Source of the DNA: CAVQCX01 sp963711095
GTDB lineage: Bacteria > Pseudomonadota > Gammaproteobacteria > Chromatiales > Chromatiaceae
DNA length: 64,000 nucleotides
Direction of reading: 5' to 3'
Assembly (NCBI GenBank): GCA_963711095.1
Contig: CAVQCX010000005.1
Coordinates: 14,824-78,823, forward strand
The notes beneath the pieces were generated by a model that had not been told where the DNA came from, did not search any database, and worked only from the letters and a program-made list of their open reading frames with translations. This document shows positions 52,717-63,100 of this stretch, one piece after another (within the stretch, counting starts at the first letter, position 1; every line of letters begins with the position of its first letter). A program made the position numbers and the translations under genes.

Positions 52717-54032
52717 TGCAGGGCTATTTCTACGCCCTGGCCGATCGGCTCGCCGAGGCGCTCGCCGGGACGGAGCTACTTAATCTGGTGCTGGACGGCG
52801 AGCGCTCCGATTTCGTTCGCCTGAGCCGCAGCCGGGTGCGCCAGGCCGGGCGCGTGCAGCGTACTGTGCTTGGCCTGCGGCTCATCGTCGGGCGTCGCCA
52901 GGCCGGCTTCGAGACCGAGCTGAGCGGCCAGCTTGCCGAGGACCTGCACGTCCTGGAGGCCGCGTTGGCGCAGCTGCGCGAGCAGCTCCCTCACCTGCCG
53001 GCCGACCCGTACCTGCTGCTCCCGGCTGAGCGCAGGAGCAGCGAGCGGGCGCTGGATCGGCCCGCGCTGCCGGCGCGCGAGCTCCTCGGAACCGTCCTGG
53101 AGGCCGCCCGCGGGCTGGATCTGGTAGGCATCTGGGCGAGTGGCGAGCGCTATGCGGGGTTTGCCAGCTCCCTGGGACAGCGCAACTGGCACGCCAGCGC
53201 GAGCTTCAATCTCGACTGGAGCTGCCATCTGGCCGGCGACAAGGCGGTCAAGGCGCGCTATGCCGGCAGCGACTGGGACGCGGCGCAGCTGCAGGCCCGC
53301 ATGGGCCGGGTACGCGAGCAGCTCGAGATCATGGGCAGGACGCCGCGCACCCTGGAGCCCGGGCGCTACCGCGCCTATCTCGCCCCGGCCGCCCTGGAGG
53401 AGATCCTGGGCCTGCTCGGCTGGGGGGCATTTGGTCTGAAGAGCCACCGCACGGGGGAGACCGCGCTGATCCGGATGATCACTGAAGGCCAGCGCCTGCA
53501 CCCGGCAGTCACCCTGGCCGAGGAGCACGCCCGAGGTCTGGTGCCGGACTTCACCGAGGAGGGCTTCAGCAAGCCGCCGCGTGTGACGTTGGTCGAGTCG
53601 GGCGTCTACCGCGACTGCCTGAGCGCCCCGAGGAGCGCTGCGGAATACGGCGCGGTGGTAAACGCCGGCTGCGAGTCGGCGGAGTCCCTGGCAATGGCCG
53701 CCGGCACCCTGGCGGAGGCCGACGTACTGCGGGCCCTGGACACGGGACTTTACGTCCATGACCTCTGGTACGCCAACTATTCGGACCTGCGCACCTGCCG
53801 GATCACCGGGATGACGCGCTTTGCCTGTTTCTGGGTGGAGCAGGGGGTGATCCGGGCGCCGGTGAGCGTGATGCGTTTCGACGCCTCCCTCTATGAGCTT
53901 CTCGGCAGCGCCCTGGTTGCGCTCAGCGCCGATCGGGAGCTGATCCTGGACGCCTCGACCTACGGGGGGCGCTCCCGGCGCAGCTTTCGCCTGCCGGGAG
54001 CCCTGGTCGACGGGCTTGCCCTGACCCTCTGA
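52716..54032 (+). CDS. TldE/PmbA-like partner subunit
   Basis: A 438-residue TldD/PmbA-family protein lacking the HExxxH zinc motif, as expected for the non-catalytic TldE-type partner. LVLDGERSDFVRLSRSRVRQAG is the N-terminal strand region; YVHDLWYANYSDLRTCRITGMTRFACFWVE is a conserved C-terminal signature. It is coupled to the TldD-like gene by a one-base overlap and is followed on the opposite strand by a small secreted Gly/Tyr-rich protein. Confidence 0.9.
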   Translation: MQGYFYALADRLAEALAGTELLNLVLDGERSDFVRLSRSRVRQAGRVQRTVLGLRLIVGRRQAGFETELSGQLAEDLHVLEAALAQLREQLPHLPADPYLLLPAERRSSERALDRPALPARELLGTVLEAARGLDLVGIWASGERYAGFASSLGQRNWHASASFNLDWSCHLAGDKAVKARYAGSDWDAAQLQARMGRVREQLEIMGRTPRTLEPGRYRAYLAPAALEEILGLLGWGAFGLKSHRTGETALIRMITEGQRLHPAVTLAEEHARGLVPDFTEEGFSKPPRVTLVESGVYRDCLSAPRSAAEYGAVVNAGCESAESLAMAAGTLAEADVLRALDTGLYVHDLWYANYSDLRTCRITGMTRFACFWVEQGVIRAPVSVMRFDASLYELLGSALVALSADRELILDASTYGGRSRRSFRLPGALVDGLALTL

Positions 54033-54047
54033 GCGGCACGTCCTGCC

Positions 54048-54341
54048 TCAACGCACCGGCGGTTGGGGCGGCGGCGGGGCTTTCGGCGTTGGCACGGTGA
54101 TGACCTGCACCCGCTGTTGCCCCCCCCAGCCATAGCCGGGGTAGCCCCAGCCGGGGTAGCCCCAGCCGCCGTAACCGCCGTAGCCGCCGTACCCGCCGTA
54201 GCCGGGATAGCCGTACCAGGGTCCGCCGCGCCAGCGATCGTAGCGGTCGTGGTCATTCCACCAGCCGCTAGCGGCGGCCGTGCCGGCGAACAAGGCGCTG
54301 CCTACGGCGAGGCCAGCCGCAATCTTAGTGAAGGTTTTCAT
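54048..54341 (-). CDS. Sulfur globule protein-like secreted Gly/Tyr/Trp-rich protein
   Basis: A 97-residue preprotein with a signal peptide (MKTFTKIAAGLAVGSALFAG then TAAASG). The mature part is mainly GGY/GYP repeats (YGGYGGYGGYGGWGYPGWGY) and ends in a Pro-rich tail (KAPPPPQPPVR). This composition matches the structural envelope proteins of periplasmic sulfur globules (CV1-CV3 of Allochromatium vinosum). AGAGAGGA lies upstream of its ATG 54339-54341. It is convergent with the TldE-like gene, 15 bases away. Other Gly/Tyr-rich envelope proteins cannot be excluded. Confidence 0.6.
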   Translation of the reverse strand: MKTFTKIAAGLAVGSALFAGTAAASGWWNDHDRYDRWRGGPWYGYPGYGGYGGYGGYGGWGYPGWGYPGYGWGGQQRVQVITVPTPKAPPPPQPPVR

Positions 54342-54514
54342 CGTCGACGTCCTCTCTTTCCGAAGGTTCTATGTGGATACAGCCTTGTGCTCCCTCCGCC
54401 CGCCGGGGTCGCCGCTGCTGCGGCGTCGAAGGGCGACGACGGCGGTGGGCCCTGGGGCACGAATTATAAGGGTATCCGCGGCTTCGTCGGGAGACTCTCG
54501 TGGCGCAGCCGGCC

Positions 54515-55432
54515 TCATCCATTGAGGCAGCGGTCCCAGTAGGGTACCCCCGCGAAGCGTTCCACCAGAAAGTCGACGAAGTCGCGCACCCGGCGCGACA
54601 GGTGGCGGGTGTGCGGATAGACCGCGTAGGCGTGCGCGGTTGGCCATCGATGGTCGGCAAGCACCGGTCGCAGCTGGCCGGCCTCGATGGCCTCGTAGAC
54701 GATGAAGCTCGGCGACAGGACCAACCCCTGGCCTGCCTCGGCCGCTTGGCGCAGGCAGTCCCCGTTGTTGGCATGGAGCCGGGCACGCACCTGCACGCTG
54801 CCTTTGCGCCCGCTCGGATCGGTGTATCGCCAGAGGTTGGGGGAGGGCGCGTTGCCGTATACGAGACAGGCATGGGAGGCGAGGGCGTCGGCGGTGTGCG
54901 GGACCCCGTGCTGGGCGAGATAGGCCGGGCTGGCGCAGACCACCATGCGGATCGGCGCCAGCCGGCGGGCGACCAGCGTGGAATCCTGCAGCTCGGCGAT
55001 GCGCACGGCGAGATCGAAGCCCTCGGCGAGCAGGTCGACCTGGCGATCGTTGAGATCGAGGTCGAGCTCCAGCTGCGGGTGTACCGCCATAAACTCGGCA
55101 ATCGCCGGACCCAGGTGCCCCAGCCCGAACGACAGGGGCACGGCGACCCGCAGACGGCCCCTGAGGGTGGCGTGCTCCTGGGACACGGCGAGCTCGGCCT
55201 CTTCCACGTCCGCCAGAATCCGTAGGCAGCGCTCGTAGAAGCTCCGCCCGGTATCGGTCAGGCTCAGAGTCCGCGTGGTGCGGCGGAACAGCTGCGCCTC
55301 CAGTCGTTGCTCCAGGTCGGCGAGCCGCCGGCTGACCGCTGACTTGGCGATCCCAAGGCGGTCTGCGGCCCGCGTGATGCTCCCGGCCTCGACTACGCCA
55401 ACGAAGGTGCGCATCTCTTCGAGTCGGTCCAT
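54515..55432 (-). CDS. LysR-family transcriptional regulator
   Basis: A 305-residue regulator. The N-terminal winged helix-turn-helix is GSITRAADRLGIAKSAVSRRLADLEQRL (about residues 17-44), and a substrate-binding effector domain follows (FDLAVRIAELQDSTLVARRLAP, RHLSRRVRDFVDFLVE). It is divergent from the azoreductase-like gene and likely controls it, perhaps in response to quinones or other electrophiles. It starts at ATG 55430-55432. Confidence 0.93.
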   Translation of the reverse strand: MDRLEEMRTFVGVVEAGSITRAADRLGIAKSAVSRRLADLEQRLEAQLFRRTTRTLSLTDTGRSFYERCLRILADVEEAELAVSQEHATLRGRLRVAVPLSFGLGHLGPAIAEFMAVHPQLELDLDLNDRQVDLLAEGFDLAVRIAELQDSTLVARRLAPIRMVVCASPAYLAQHGVPHTADALASHACLVYGNAPSPNLWRYTDPSGRKGSVQVRARLHANNGDCLRQAAEAGQGLVLSPSFIVYEAIEAGQLRPVLADHRWPTAHAYAVYPHTRHLSRRVRDFVDFLVERFAGVPYWDRCLNG

Positions 55433-55500
55433 TGTTGCTATCTAGAGAACAAGCTTTTCAATGGATAGCAGTTTATTCTCCGCATTGCAATTGCCACACT
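55433..55500. promoter_or_regulatory. Divergent LysR/azoreductase control region
   Basis: An imperfect inverted repeat TTGCTATC (55435-55442) and GATAGCAG (55463-55470) sits in an AT-rich 115-base spacer between the divergent genes, as expected for a LysR operator overlapping the regulator's promoter. Confidence 0.5.
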
Positions 55501-55547
55501 TGCTCCCAGGCGGCCCACCGGGTCATCGAGGAATCGGGAGCATCGAC

Positions 55548-56201
55548 ATGAGCGCAGATCGTTCGAGCCATCGTCATAACGCCACAGCGTTGCGCGTGCT
55601 TCGCGTGGACAGCAGCGCCCGCCGCTCCGGGTCGTTGACCCGCCCGCTGGCGGATGCGCTGCTCGATCAGCTCTCCCTCCGTCATGGGGAGCTCGCCGTG
55701 AGGGTGCGGGATCTGGCCGCCGAGCCCCCAGCGTTCGTCGATCAGGCCTGGGTGGAGGCCAACGCCACGCCGCCGGAGCAGCGCGACTCGGCCCAGCAAG
55801 CCGTGCTCGCGCCGTCCGATGCCCTGGTGGCCGAGCTGATGGCGGCCGAGGTGCTGGTGATCGGCGTGCCGCTTTACAACTTCGGGGTCCCGGCCAAGCT
55901 CAAGGCCTGGATCGACATGGTGGCAAGGGCCCGCCTGACTTTTCGCTATACCTCGAGCGGGCCCGAGGGGCTGCTGCGGGGCAAGAAGGCCTACCTTGTG
56001 GTGGCCACGGGAGGCGCCCGGGCGGGCGGCGAGATCGACTTCGCCACCGGTTATCTGCGCCATGTGCTTCGCTTCCTGGGCATCGAGGACGTGCAGGTCA
56101 TCGCGGCGGACCGGACCCTTTCCCGGGGCGCTGCCGCGCTCGACGGGGCGCTCGCCCGTATCGCCGAGCTGCTGCCTGCGCCCCTGGCGGCGACCGCCTG
56201 A
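55548..56201 (+). CDS. FMN-dependent NADH-azoreductase (AzoR-like)
   Basis: A 217-residue flavodoxin-fold NAD(P)H:quinone/azo reductase. RVLRVDSSARRSGSLTRPLADALL is the FMN phosphate-binding start, VPLYNFGVPAKLKAWIDMVARARLTF the flavin-binding loop, and VVATGGARAGG the third loop. It starts at ATG 55548 with a GAGGAA nearby. Likely under the divergent LysR regulator and followed by a cytochrome b561 gene, it fits a quinone or electrophile detoxification module. Confidence 0.92.
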   Translation: MSADRSSHRHNATALRVLRVDSSARRSGSLTRPLADALLDQLSLRHGELAVRVRDLAAEPPAFVDQAWVEANATPPEQRDSAQQAVLAPSDALVAELMAAEVLVIGVPLYNFGVPAKLKAWIDMVARARLTFRYTSSGPEGLLRGKKAYLVVATGGARAGGEIDFATGYLRHVLRFLGIEDVQVIAADRTLSRGAAALDGALARIAELLPAPLAATA

Positions 56202-56214
56202 GCTGCGACACAGG

Positions 56215-56784
56215 ATGCCCGGGGTGGGTCGCATCGTGTGGAGGAACACTCAGCGCGGCTACGGCCTGGTGGCGATCATGCTGCATTGGCTGGTGGCCCT
56301 GGCCGTGGCCGGACTGTTTGCACTGGGCCTGTGGATGGTGGGGCTCAACTACTACCATCCCTGGTACCAGCGTGCGCCGGACATCCATCGCTCGGTGGGC
56401 GTGCTGCTGCTCGGGGTCGTGCTGGCGCGCCTCGCCTGGCGGCTGGTGAGCCCGCCGCCACGACCCGAGCCCGGTACCTCGGCGCGCCAAGCGCGGGTCG
56501 CGGTCCTGGTCCATGGTCTGCTGGATCTGCTGATCCTGGCCGTGATTCTGAGCGGCTACCTGATTACCACGGCGGAAGGCCATCCCGTGGACGTCTTCGG
56601 TCTGTTCCCGCTGCCCGCCACCCTGAGCGGGTTGGCGGAGCAGGCGACCCGGGCCGGCCAGGTGCACCTGGTGCTCGCCATCGTCCTCGTGATGCTCGCC
56701 GGAGGTCATGCCCTGGCCGCCGTCAAGCACCACTGCATCGACCGCGACCGCACGCTGGCGCGGATGCTCAGACCGGGCGGCTGA
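56215..56784 (+). CDS. Cytochrome b561-type membrane protein
   Basis: A 189-residue protein with four transmembrane helices and four candidate heme-ligand histidines (MLHWLVAL, DIHRSVGVLL, LVHGLLDLL, VHLVLAIVL), the bacterial b561 (CybB) pattern. It can shuttle electrons between the quinone pool and a periplasmic partner. It often precedes yceI, as here. It starts at ATG 56215. Confidence 0.93.
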   Translation: MPGVGRIVWRNTQRGYGLVAIMLHWLVALAVAGLFALGLWMVGLNYYHPWYQRAPDIHRSVGVLLLGVVLARLAWRLVSPPPRPEPGTSARQARVAVLVHGLLDLLILAVILSGYLITTAEGHPVDVFGLFPLPATLSGLAEQATRAGQVHLVLAIVLVMLAGGHALAAVKHHCIDRDRTLARMLRPGG

Positions 56785-56829
56785 TTGCGCTGGCAATTTT
56801 CAACCCATGTCCCTACTGAGGAGCACGCT

Positions 56830-57150
56830 ATGAACAGATCCCTGCTGCGCGCCACGGCCCTTGCGATCGCCCTTGGCGTGCCGGCGGCGGCCTTGGCCGA
56901 GACCTACGTGATCGACACCGCCAAGGCCCATGCGTCAATCCACTTTCGCATCAAGCACCTGGGCTACAGCTGGCTGTATGGCCGGTTCGACGACTTTTCC
57001 GGCAGCTTCAGCTATGACGAGGCCGACCCGGGCGCCTCCCGGGTGGATGTGACCATCAAGACCGCCAGCGTGGACAGCAACGAGGCCGAGCGCGACAAGC
57101 ACCTGCGCAGCAGCGAGTTTCTCAACGTGGCCAGGTATCCCGAGGCATCA
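56830..57150 (+). CDS. YceI-family periplasmic protein, 3' end lost at the sequence fold-back
   Basis: Starts at ATG 56830 with GAGG upstream. It has a signal peptide (LGVPAAALA-ETY) and the YceI lipocalin-like core: YVIDTAKAHASIHFRIKHLG, YGRFDDFSGSFSYDE and RSSEFLNVARYPEA. YceI proteins bind isoprenoid lipids such as polyprenyls and are often next to cytochrome b561 genes. After about residue 107 the sequence departs from the family because it turns back on itself near 57190. The natural gene should be about 190 residues. Confidence 0.85.
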
Positions 57151-57159
57151 GCCGCTCGG

Positions 57160-60100
57160 TCCACGCCGAGCTCGGACAGCCACCGGCCGCGCTGCCAACT
57201 ACAGCAAATACGCCCCTGCTGGAACCGATGCCCACAAAGTGTGCCTGAATCCTGGCCACGTTCAGAAACTCATTGTCTGCGCAGGTGCTTTGTCGCGCTC
57301 CAGCCTTCTGTGGCGGCTGGTGTTGATCGTCACATCCACGGGAGGCGCGGGTCGGCCTCGTCATAGCTGAAGCTGCAGAATTCAAACCAGCCGTCGCCGG
57401 CTGGCCCAGGTGCTTGATGCGAAAGTGATTGACGCATGGGCCTTGGCGGGATCTGATCCACGGTGACCCTCCGCCAACCGCACGGGCGCGCCAAGGGCAA
57501 TCGCAGAGGCCGTGGCACGGCGGGATCTGTTGATAACATCTGCCTGGTAGGGACATGGGTTGAAATTGCCAGCGCCATTGTGAGCTCCACGTGATCATAA
57601 TGCAGTGAGTGCTTTGACAGCAGCCAGGTGCATGACCTCCACCGAGCAATTAGCGGAGGACGATGGCGAGCACCGTGCACCTGCGCCAGCCGGGTCGCCT
57701 GCTCCCCAACCGCTGGGGTGAGGCAGGAAAAGTAACCGAACGCGTTCCACGGGATGGCCTTCCGCCGTCGTCGGGTCACCACTCAGAATCACGGCCAGGA
57801 TCAGCAGATAGGCAGCCCATGGACGGGACCCGCGACCGCACTTGGCACCACAAGGTACCGAGGTTCCGGGTCGTGGCGGCAGGCTCCACCAGCCGCCAGG
57901 CGAGGCGCGCCGGCGCGACCGAGCAGCAGCACGCCCACCGAGCAATGGATGGTCCAGCCGCACTAGTACCGGGATGGTCGTGGTTGAGCCCGCCGTCACA
58001 GGCCAGTGCAAACAGTCCGGCCACGGCCGGGCCACCAGCATGATCGCCACCAGGCCGTGGCCCGCGCTCCATGTTGCTCCACACCGATGCGTCCACCGCG
58101 CATGTACTGTAGCAGCTCCAGGCGGTCACCGCCGGGCGCGGCAGCAGCATTTCAGCGATACGGGCAAGCTTGCCGGGTCAAAAACACCAGCAGCTCGCCG
58201 GAAAAGGGTCCGCCACGATGACCTGCACGTCCTATATGCCAGGAAGCAAAGCACATAGCATAACCAGTAGCAACATGATCTCACCGCCATTGGCCACCAC
58301 AAGGTAGGCCTTCTTCCCAGGGGCCGACACCTGGGCCAGCTCGAAGAGTAGTAGCAAAGTTGGCGGGGCCCTTCGACCAGCCGGACCAGGAAAACTCTGT
58401 AAAGCGGCACGCGATCACCAGCACCTCAGCCGCCGTCAAGCTGAGCCACCGGCATGGGACGGCGCGAGCGCAAGCTTTCCCCCTACTAACCATCATCTAC
58501 AAGCAGCATGGCGTTCAGCCTCCACCAGCCTAAATCAAGCAAACGCTGGGGCTCGGCATGATCCACACCCCTAGCCACAACCCCATGACGGAGGGAGAGC
58601 TGATCGACGGCGCCATTCCGCCAGCGGCAGGTCAACATGTCTGTCCACGCGAACACGCGCAACGCTGTGGCGCTGTGACAATAGGCTCAAACAATAGCTG
58701 TGTCAATGCTCCAATTTCTGGATGACCGGTGGGCCGCCTGGGAGCAAGTGTGGCAATACAAAATAAACTGCTATCCATTGAAAGCTGTTCTCTAATCCTG
58801 CAACAATGGACCGACTCGAAGAGGATGCCTTAGTCATGAAGCCGGGTGGCGGCGAGCCGCCTCGACCAGTCTCGACCATGGCCAGGCTCCGCCGACCTGG
58901 AGCAAGCTGCTGGAGGGCGCAGCTGGTTCCACCGCACCACGCCGGACTCTGAGCCTCCGAGTACCGGGCGGAGCTTCTACGAGCGCTGCCTACGGATTCT
59001 GGCGGACGCAGGCTCCCCACCCGCAGCCGCCTGTGCGCACGCCATGCCTAGGGGCCGTCTGCGGGTCGCGTGCCCCTGTCCATTTTCGCTGGGCACGGTT
59101 CTCGGATTAGGCGATTCCCGAGTTTATGGCGCGTGCGCACCCCACAGCTCAATACAACCTCAATCTCAACGATCAGGAGGTTGAAGCCTGCTCGCCGAGG
59201 GCTTCGATCTCGCGGTACAGTGCGCCAAGCTGCAGGATTCCACGCTCGCCTGCGCCAGGCTGGCGCGATTTCCATGGTGGTCTCGCCACCGGCCGCCTCT
59301 CACCAGCACGGGTCCGCACACCGCGACACCTGGCCTCCCATGCCTCTCTGCATATAAGCACAATTCGCCCTCCCCCAACCTCTGGCGATACACCGATCCG
59401 AGCAGGGCGCGAAGGGCAGCGGTTAGGGGTTGGTGCCCAGCTATGCCAACAACAGGGACTGCCTGCGCCAAGCAGCCGAGGCAGGCCAGGGGTTGGTCCC
59501 TGTCACAACTTCATGGTCTACGAGGCCATCAACCACCCACTGCGACCAAGTATACAACATAGATGGCGGCGCGGCTGGGCTCTCCCGCACACCCCACCAC
59601 CTGGCGCCGGGTACACGACTTCATCAACTTTTCTGGTGAAAGCGGCGAGATCTCCCTCTCGACACTCCTGATGGATGACCGGCTGCGCCACGAGTCCCGA
59701 GCAAAGCCGCGGATACCCTTGAAACCGTGCCCAGGGCCCCACCGCCGTCGTCAGCCTTGAACACGGCGGCGCGGCAGGAGCGCGAGGCTGTATCACATAG
59801 AACCTTCGGAAGAGAGGACGTCGACGATGAAAACCTTCACTAATTACCGTGCCTCGCCGTAGGCAGCGCCTGTAGCAGCCGCACGTGGCGGCGTGAGATG
59901 ACCACAACCTCGATCACACAGGCAAACTTTCCTGGTACGGCTGTCCCCGCTACGGCGGGTACCGCGGCTCCACAGTACGCAGTTGAGTTCTCCCCATAGG
60001 GCAGCCCGCTATGGCTGGGGGGGGCAAGCAGCAGGTAGGCCATCACCGTGCCAACACGAACCACGGCCCCAACCGCGTGCGTTGCAGGCAGCGTGCCGCA

Positions 60101-63100
60101 GAAGGGTCAGGGCAGACCCCGTCCGACCAGGCTCCGGCAGGCGAAAGCTGCACAGAGCACCCTCCTGGAGCGTCCAGGATCAGCTCCAATCGGCGCTGAG
60201 CGCGACCCGGCGCTGCAAAGCTTTCATAGAGGGAGGCATCAAAACTAACGTACACTTAGCCAGCACCCGGACTCGCCCCTGCTCCACCCAGAAACAGGCA
60301 AAGCGCGTCGTCCCGGTGATCCGGCAGGTGCGCAGGTCCGAATAGTTGGCGTACCAGAGGTCATGGACGTAAAGTCCCCGTGTCCAGGCCCCCGCCGTGC
60401 GTCGGCCTCCGCCTAGGCAGTTGCCAGGGACTCCGCCGACTCGCAGCCGGCATTTACCACCGCGCCGTATTCCGCAGCGCTCCGCGGCGCTCGGCCGTCG
60501 TGTCGGCCGCTCCGACCGACGACCTCACACGCAGCAGTTTTAAAGCCCTGCTTCGTGATCCAGCACCGGACCTTCGGCATGCTCCTCCGCCGGTGACTGC
60601 CGGGTGCGGGTTTCAGTGATCATCCGGATAGACTAATACCCATTGCAGTGATTTTCAGACCAAATGCCCCCCGGGCAAAGGCCCAGATTTATTCCAGCGG
60701 CTCAGGCGAGGGATCAGCGCAGGTGGCGCCCGGCTCCCAGGGTGCGCGGCGTCCTGCCATCTCAACTGCTCGCGTACCCCAGCCATGCGGGCCTGCAGCT
60801 GCGCCGCGTCCCAGTCGCCGGCCATAGCGCCTTGACCGCCTTGTCCACCGGCCAGATGGCAGCATCAATCTCGGCGCTCGCGTCCGTCTCGGCTTGTCCA
60901 GGGAGCTGGCGAACCCGCAGTCCAGCGCTCGCCACTGGCCGGATTACCAGATCCAGCCGCACAGCAGCCTCCAGGACGGCTCCCGAGGGTGCGCCAGCCG
61001 CGCGGCCGATCCAGGCGCCCGCTGAGCTGCTCCTGCGTGACAGGGGCGCGGCAACTCTTGGGTCGGCCGGCCGGTGAGGGAGCTGCTCGCAGCTGCGCGA
61101 CACAGCCTCCACGTGCAGGTCCTGGCAAGCTCACAGCTCAGCTGGTTCGCCTGGCGACACCCGAACAATCAGCCGCAGGCCAAGCACAGTCCTGCACGCG
61201 CCCCGGCCTGTGAGCGGCACCCCAGTACGGCTCCGCGAACGAAATCGGAGCGCTCGCGCACTAGCGCCAGATTAAGTAGCTCGTCCGGCGAGACGCCTCG
61301 GCATGCGCGCCAGGCGTCGTTGCGCCCCCGAACACGTGCGCGCGCAGACCGGCAGGCAGCGCGCACATGGCCTACCCGGATCATCTGGTTGCTAGCCCTT
61401 CCGCAGCAGACGACCCCTCGACCCCTGAAGGTCGAGTGTCCCCCACCCCGCGAGCTGGCCAGGAACCCGCGGCAAGGCAACGTGTCGATTGCGCACCCAC
61501 TGGCCGCTCCACGCGGATGATCCAGCCGAGTCTCGCAGCCGAACTGAACTTGTTGCAGCTGTGATCGATCGACCAGGAGAGCATCACATCGTCCGCGCCC
61601 TGCTCGACCCCGGCGATCAGCGCCTCCAGGCCCGGCTGCAGGCTCCGGTTGAGGTTGGCCATCCGACATCAATGAGCAGCAGTACCCTTCCGCCCGGGCA
61701 TTGGCGGTGCCGGGGCGGCCGAAGACACCGCCTGGCCAGCGCTCGCTCCAGGATGCCGCGCGGTCCAGGTACCTCACTAGGCGGGCCTGCCTCCCCATAG
61801 TAAAGGCATAGCTCGCCAACTCGCCGGCAAGCGGTCAAAGGTGACGTTGAGCAGCTCCGACCGTGTCACGATAAGCGCCAACGTCTGAGGTGCTGGCTGA
61901 AGCTGGTCCGCGTAGTTGCACCATCACCGAGGATGCGGTCTAGCTCCAGGGAATAAATGTCTCTGCATGGAGTTCTGTGCAACATCATCCTGCCGGGGCA
62001 GCAGGATGAGAGTCGCAGCGGCCCTCGGGCGCTGAGGGGGCATCCAGCAACGCCAGCCTCTCGGCAAGCTGGAGGGGCCTCCTCGGCGAAGCGCAGCGCC
62101 GCAAGCTGCTGCAGGCCACCGCGCGGGCCGATGGGCCCCGCCCGCTGCGCTGCTGGTGGGTAAGGGAGCCGCGGTTCGCCGGCAAGACTCCAGAATGAGG
62201 TCATGAAAACGCTGAAAAATCCAGCCGCGCTTGCTGGCCACCAAAACATCATCGGTACACCGGTCACCAGGATGCCGCCGGTCAACAATGCACTCCGTGG
62301 ATATAGGAACAACACGGTCAACGAGCAGCAGCGCCATGATGCTCCCAAGGGCTCTGCAGGCGGGGTCTGGTGACCCCCGGCGGCGCCGGCACCGGCGGCA
62401 AATCGACCAGTACCAGGCCCATGGCCGCACTCGCTTCCGCCCCCGCCCGCCCGCGGCCGCCGGCCAACCCGTGGGCGCTCAGAATCGCTGGTTGCCGCAT
62501 AGCCCATGCCCACCTGGACCACGCTCACAGGCGCCCCAGCGCCTCAAGCGCACGCACGGCCTCCTCCCAGTCATTGCCACAGACGCAGGGAGAGCCAGAA
62601 GGCCAGCGCGGGCGCTCCGCCGGGGGGAAAAGCCTGGGCAGCCCTAGTTAAAATCAGAGCCAATCACCTTGCTTGCAAAAGCCCGCGACGAAGATGTTGA
62701 GGACACCGCGGGGCCGAGTTGAATCGGCCGGAGCTGGCCTCCTGCGATCCGTCTGTGGTGAGGCCAGGCGGGGCCGGGCCGCTTGCCGGCCAGGGAGTCA
62801 GTAGCTATAGCATGGCCCGCTCCTTGGCTGACACCCTCGAAGGTACTCCGCACACCCATAGCGCCACGTGCACAGGCCAAAAGGCGGGCACCGGGTCAGT
62901 GTAGGTTGGGCTCCGCGCCCATCTTGCTCCAGGGTCTCAGCGGAAGGTCTCCAGCATCACCTAAGATGGGTCGGGAAGAGAGACCCAAAGCGGTCCCCGC
63001 CCAGTCCGGGCTACCCCCGGACTCCACGGCCGTGAAGGGTTCTGATGAACTTGCTGTCATCATCTCGACCCTCCCATGGTGCGGGACCCGGGCCCCGGCA

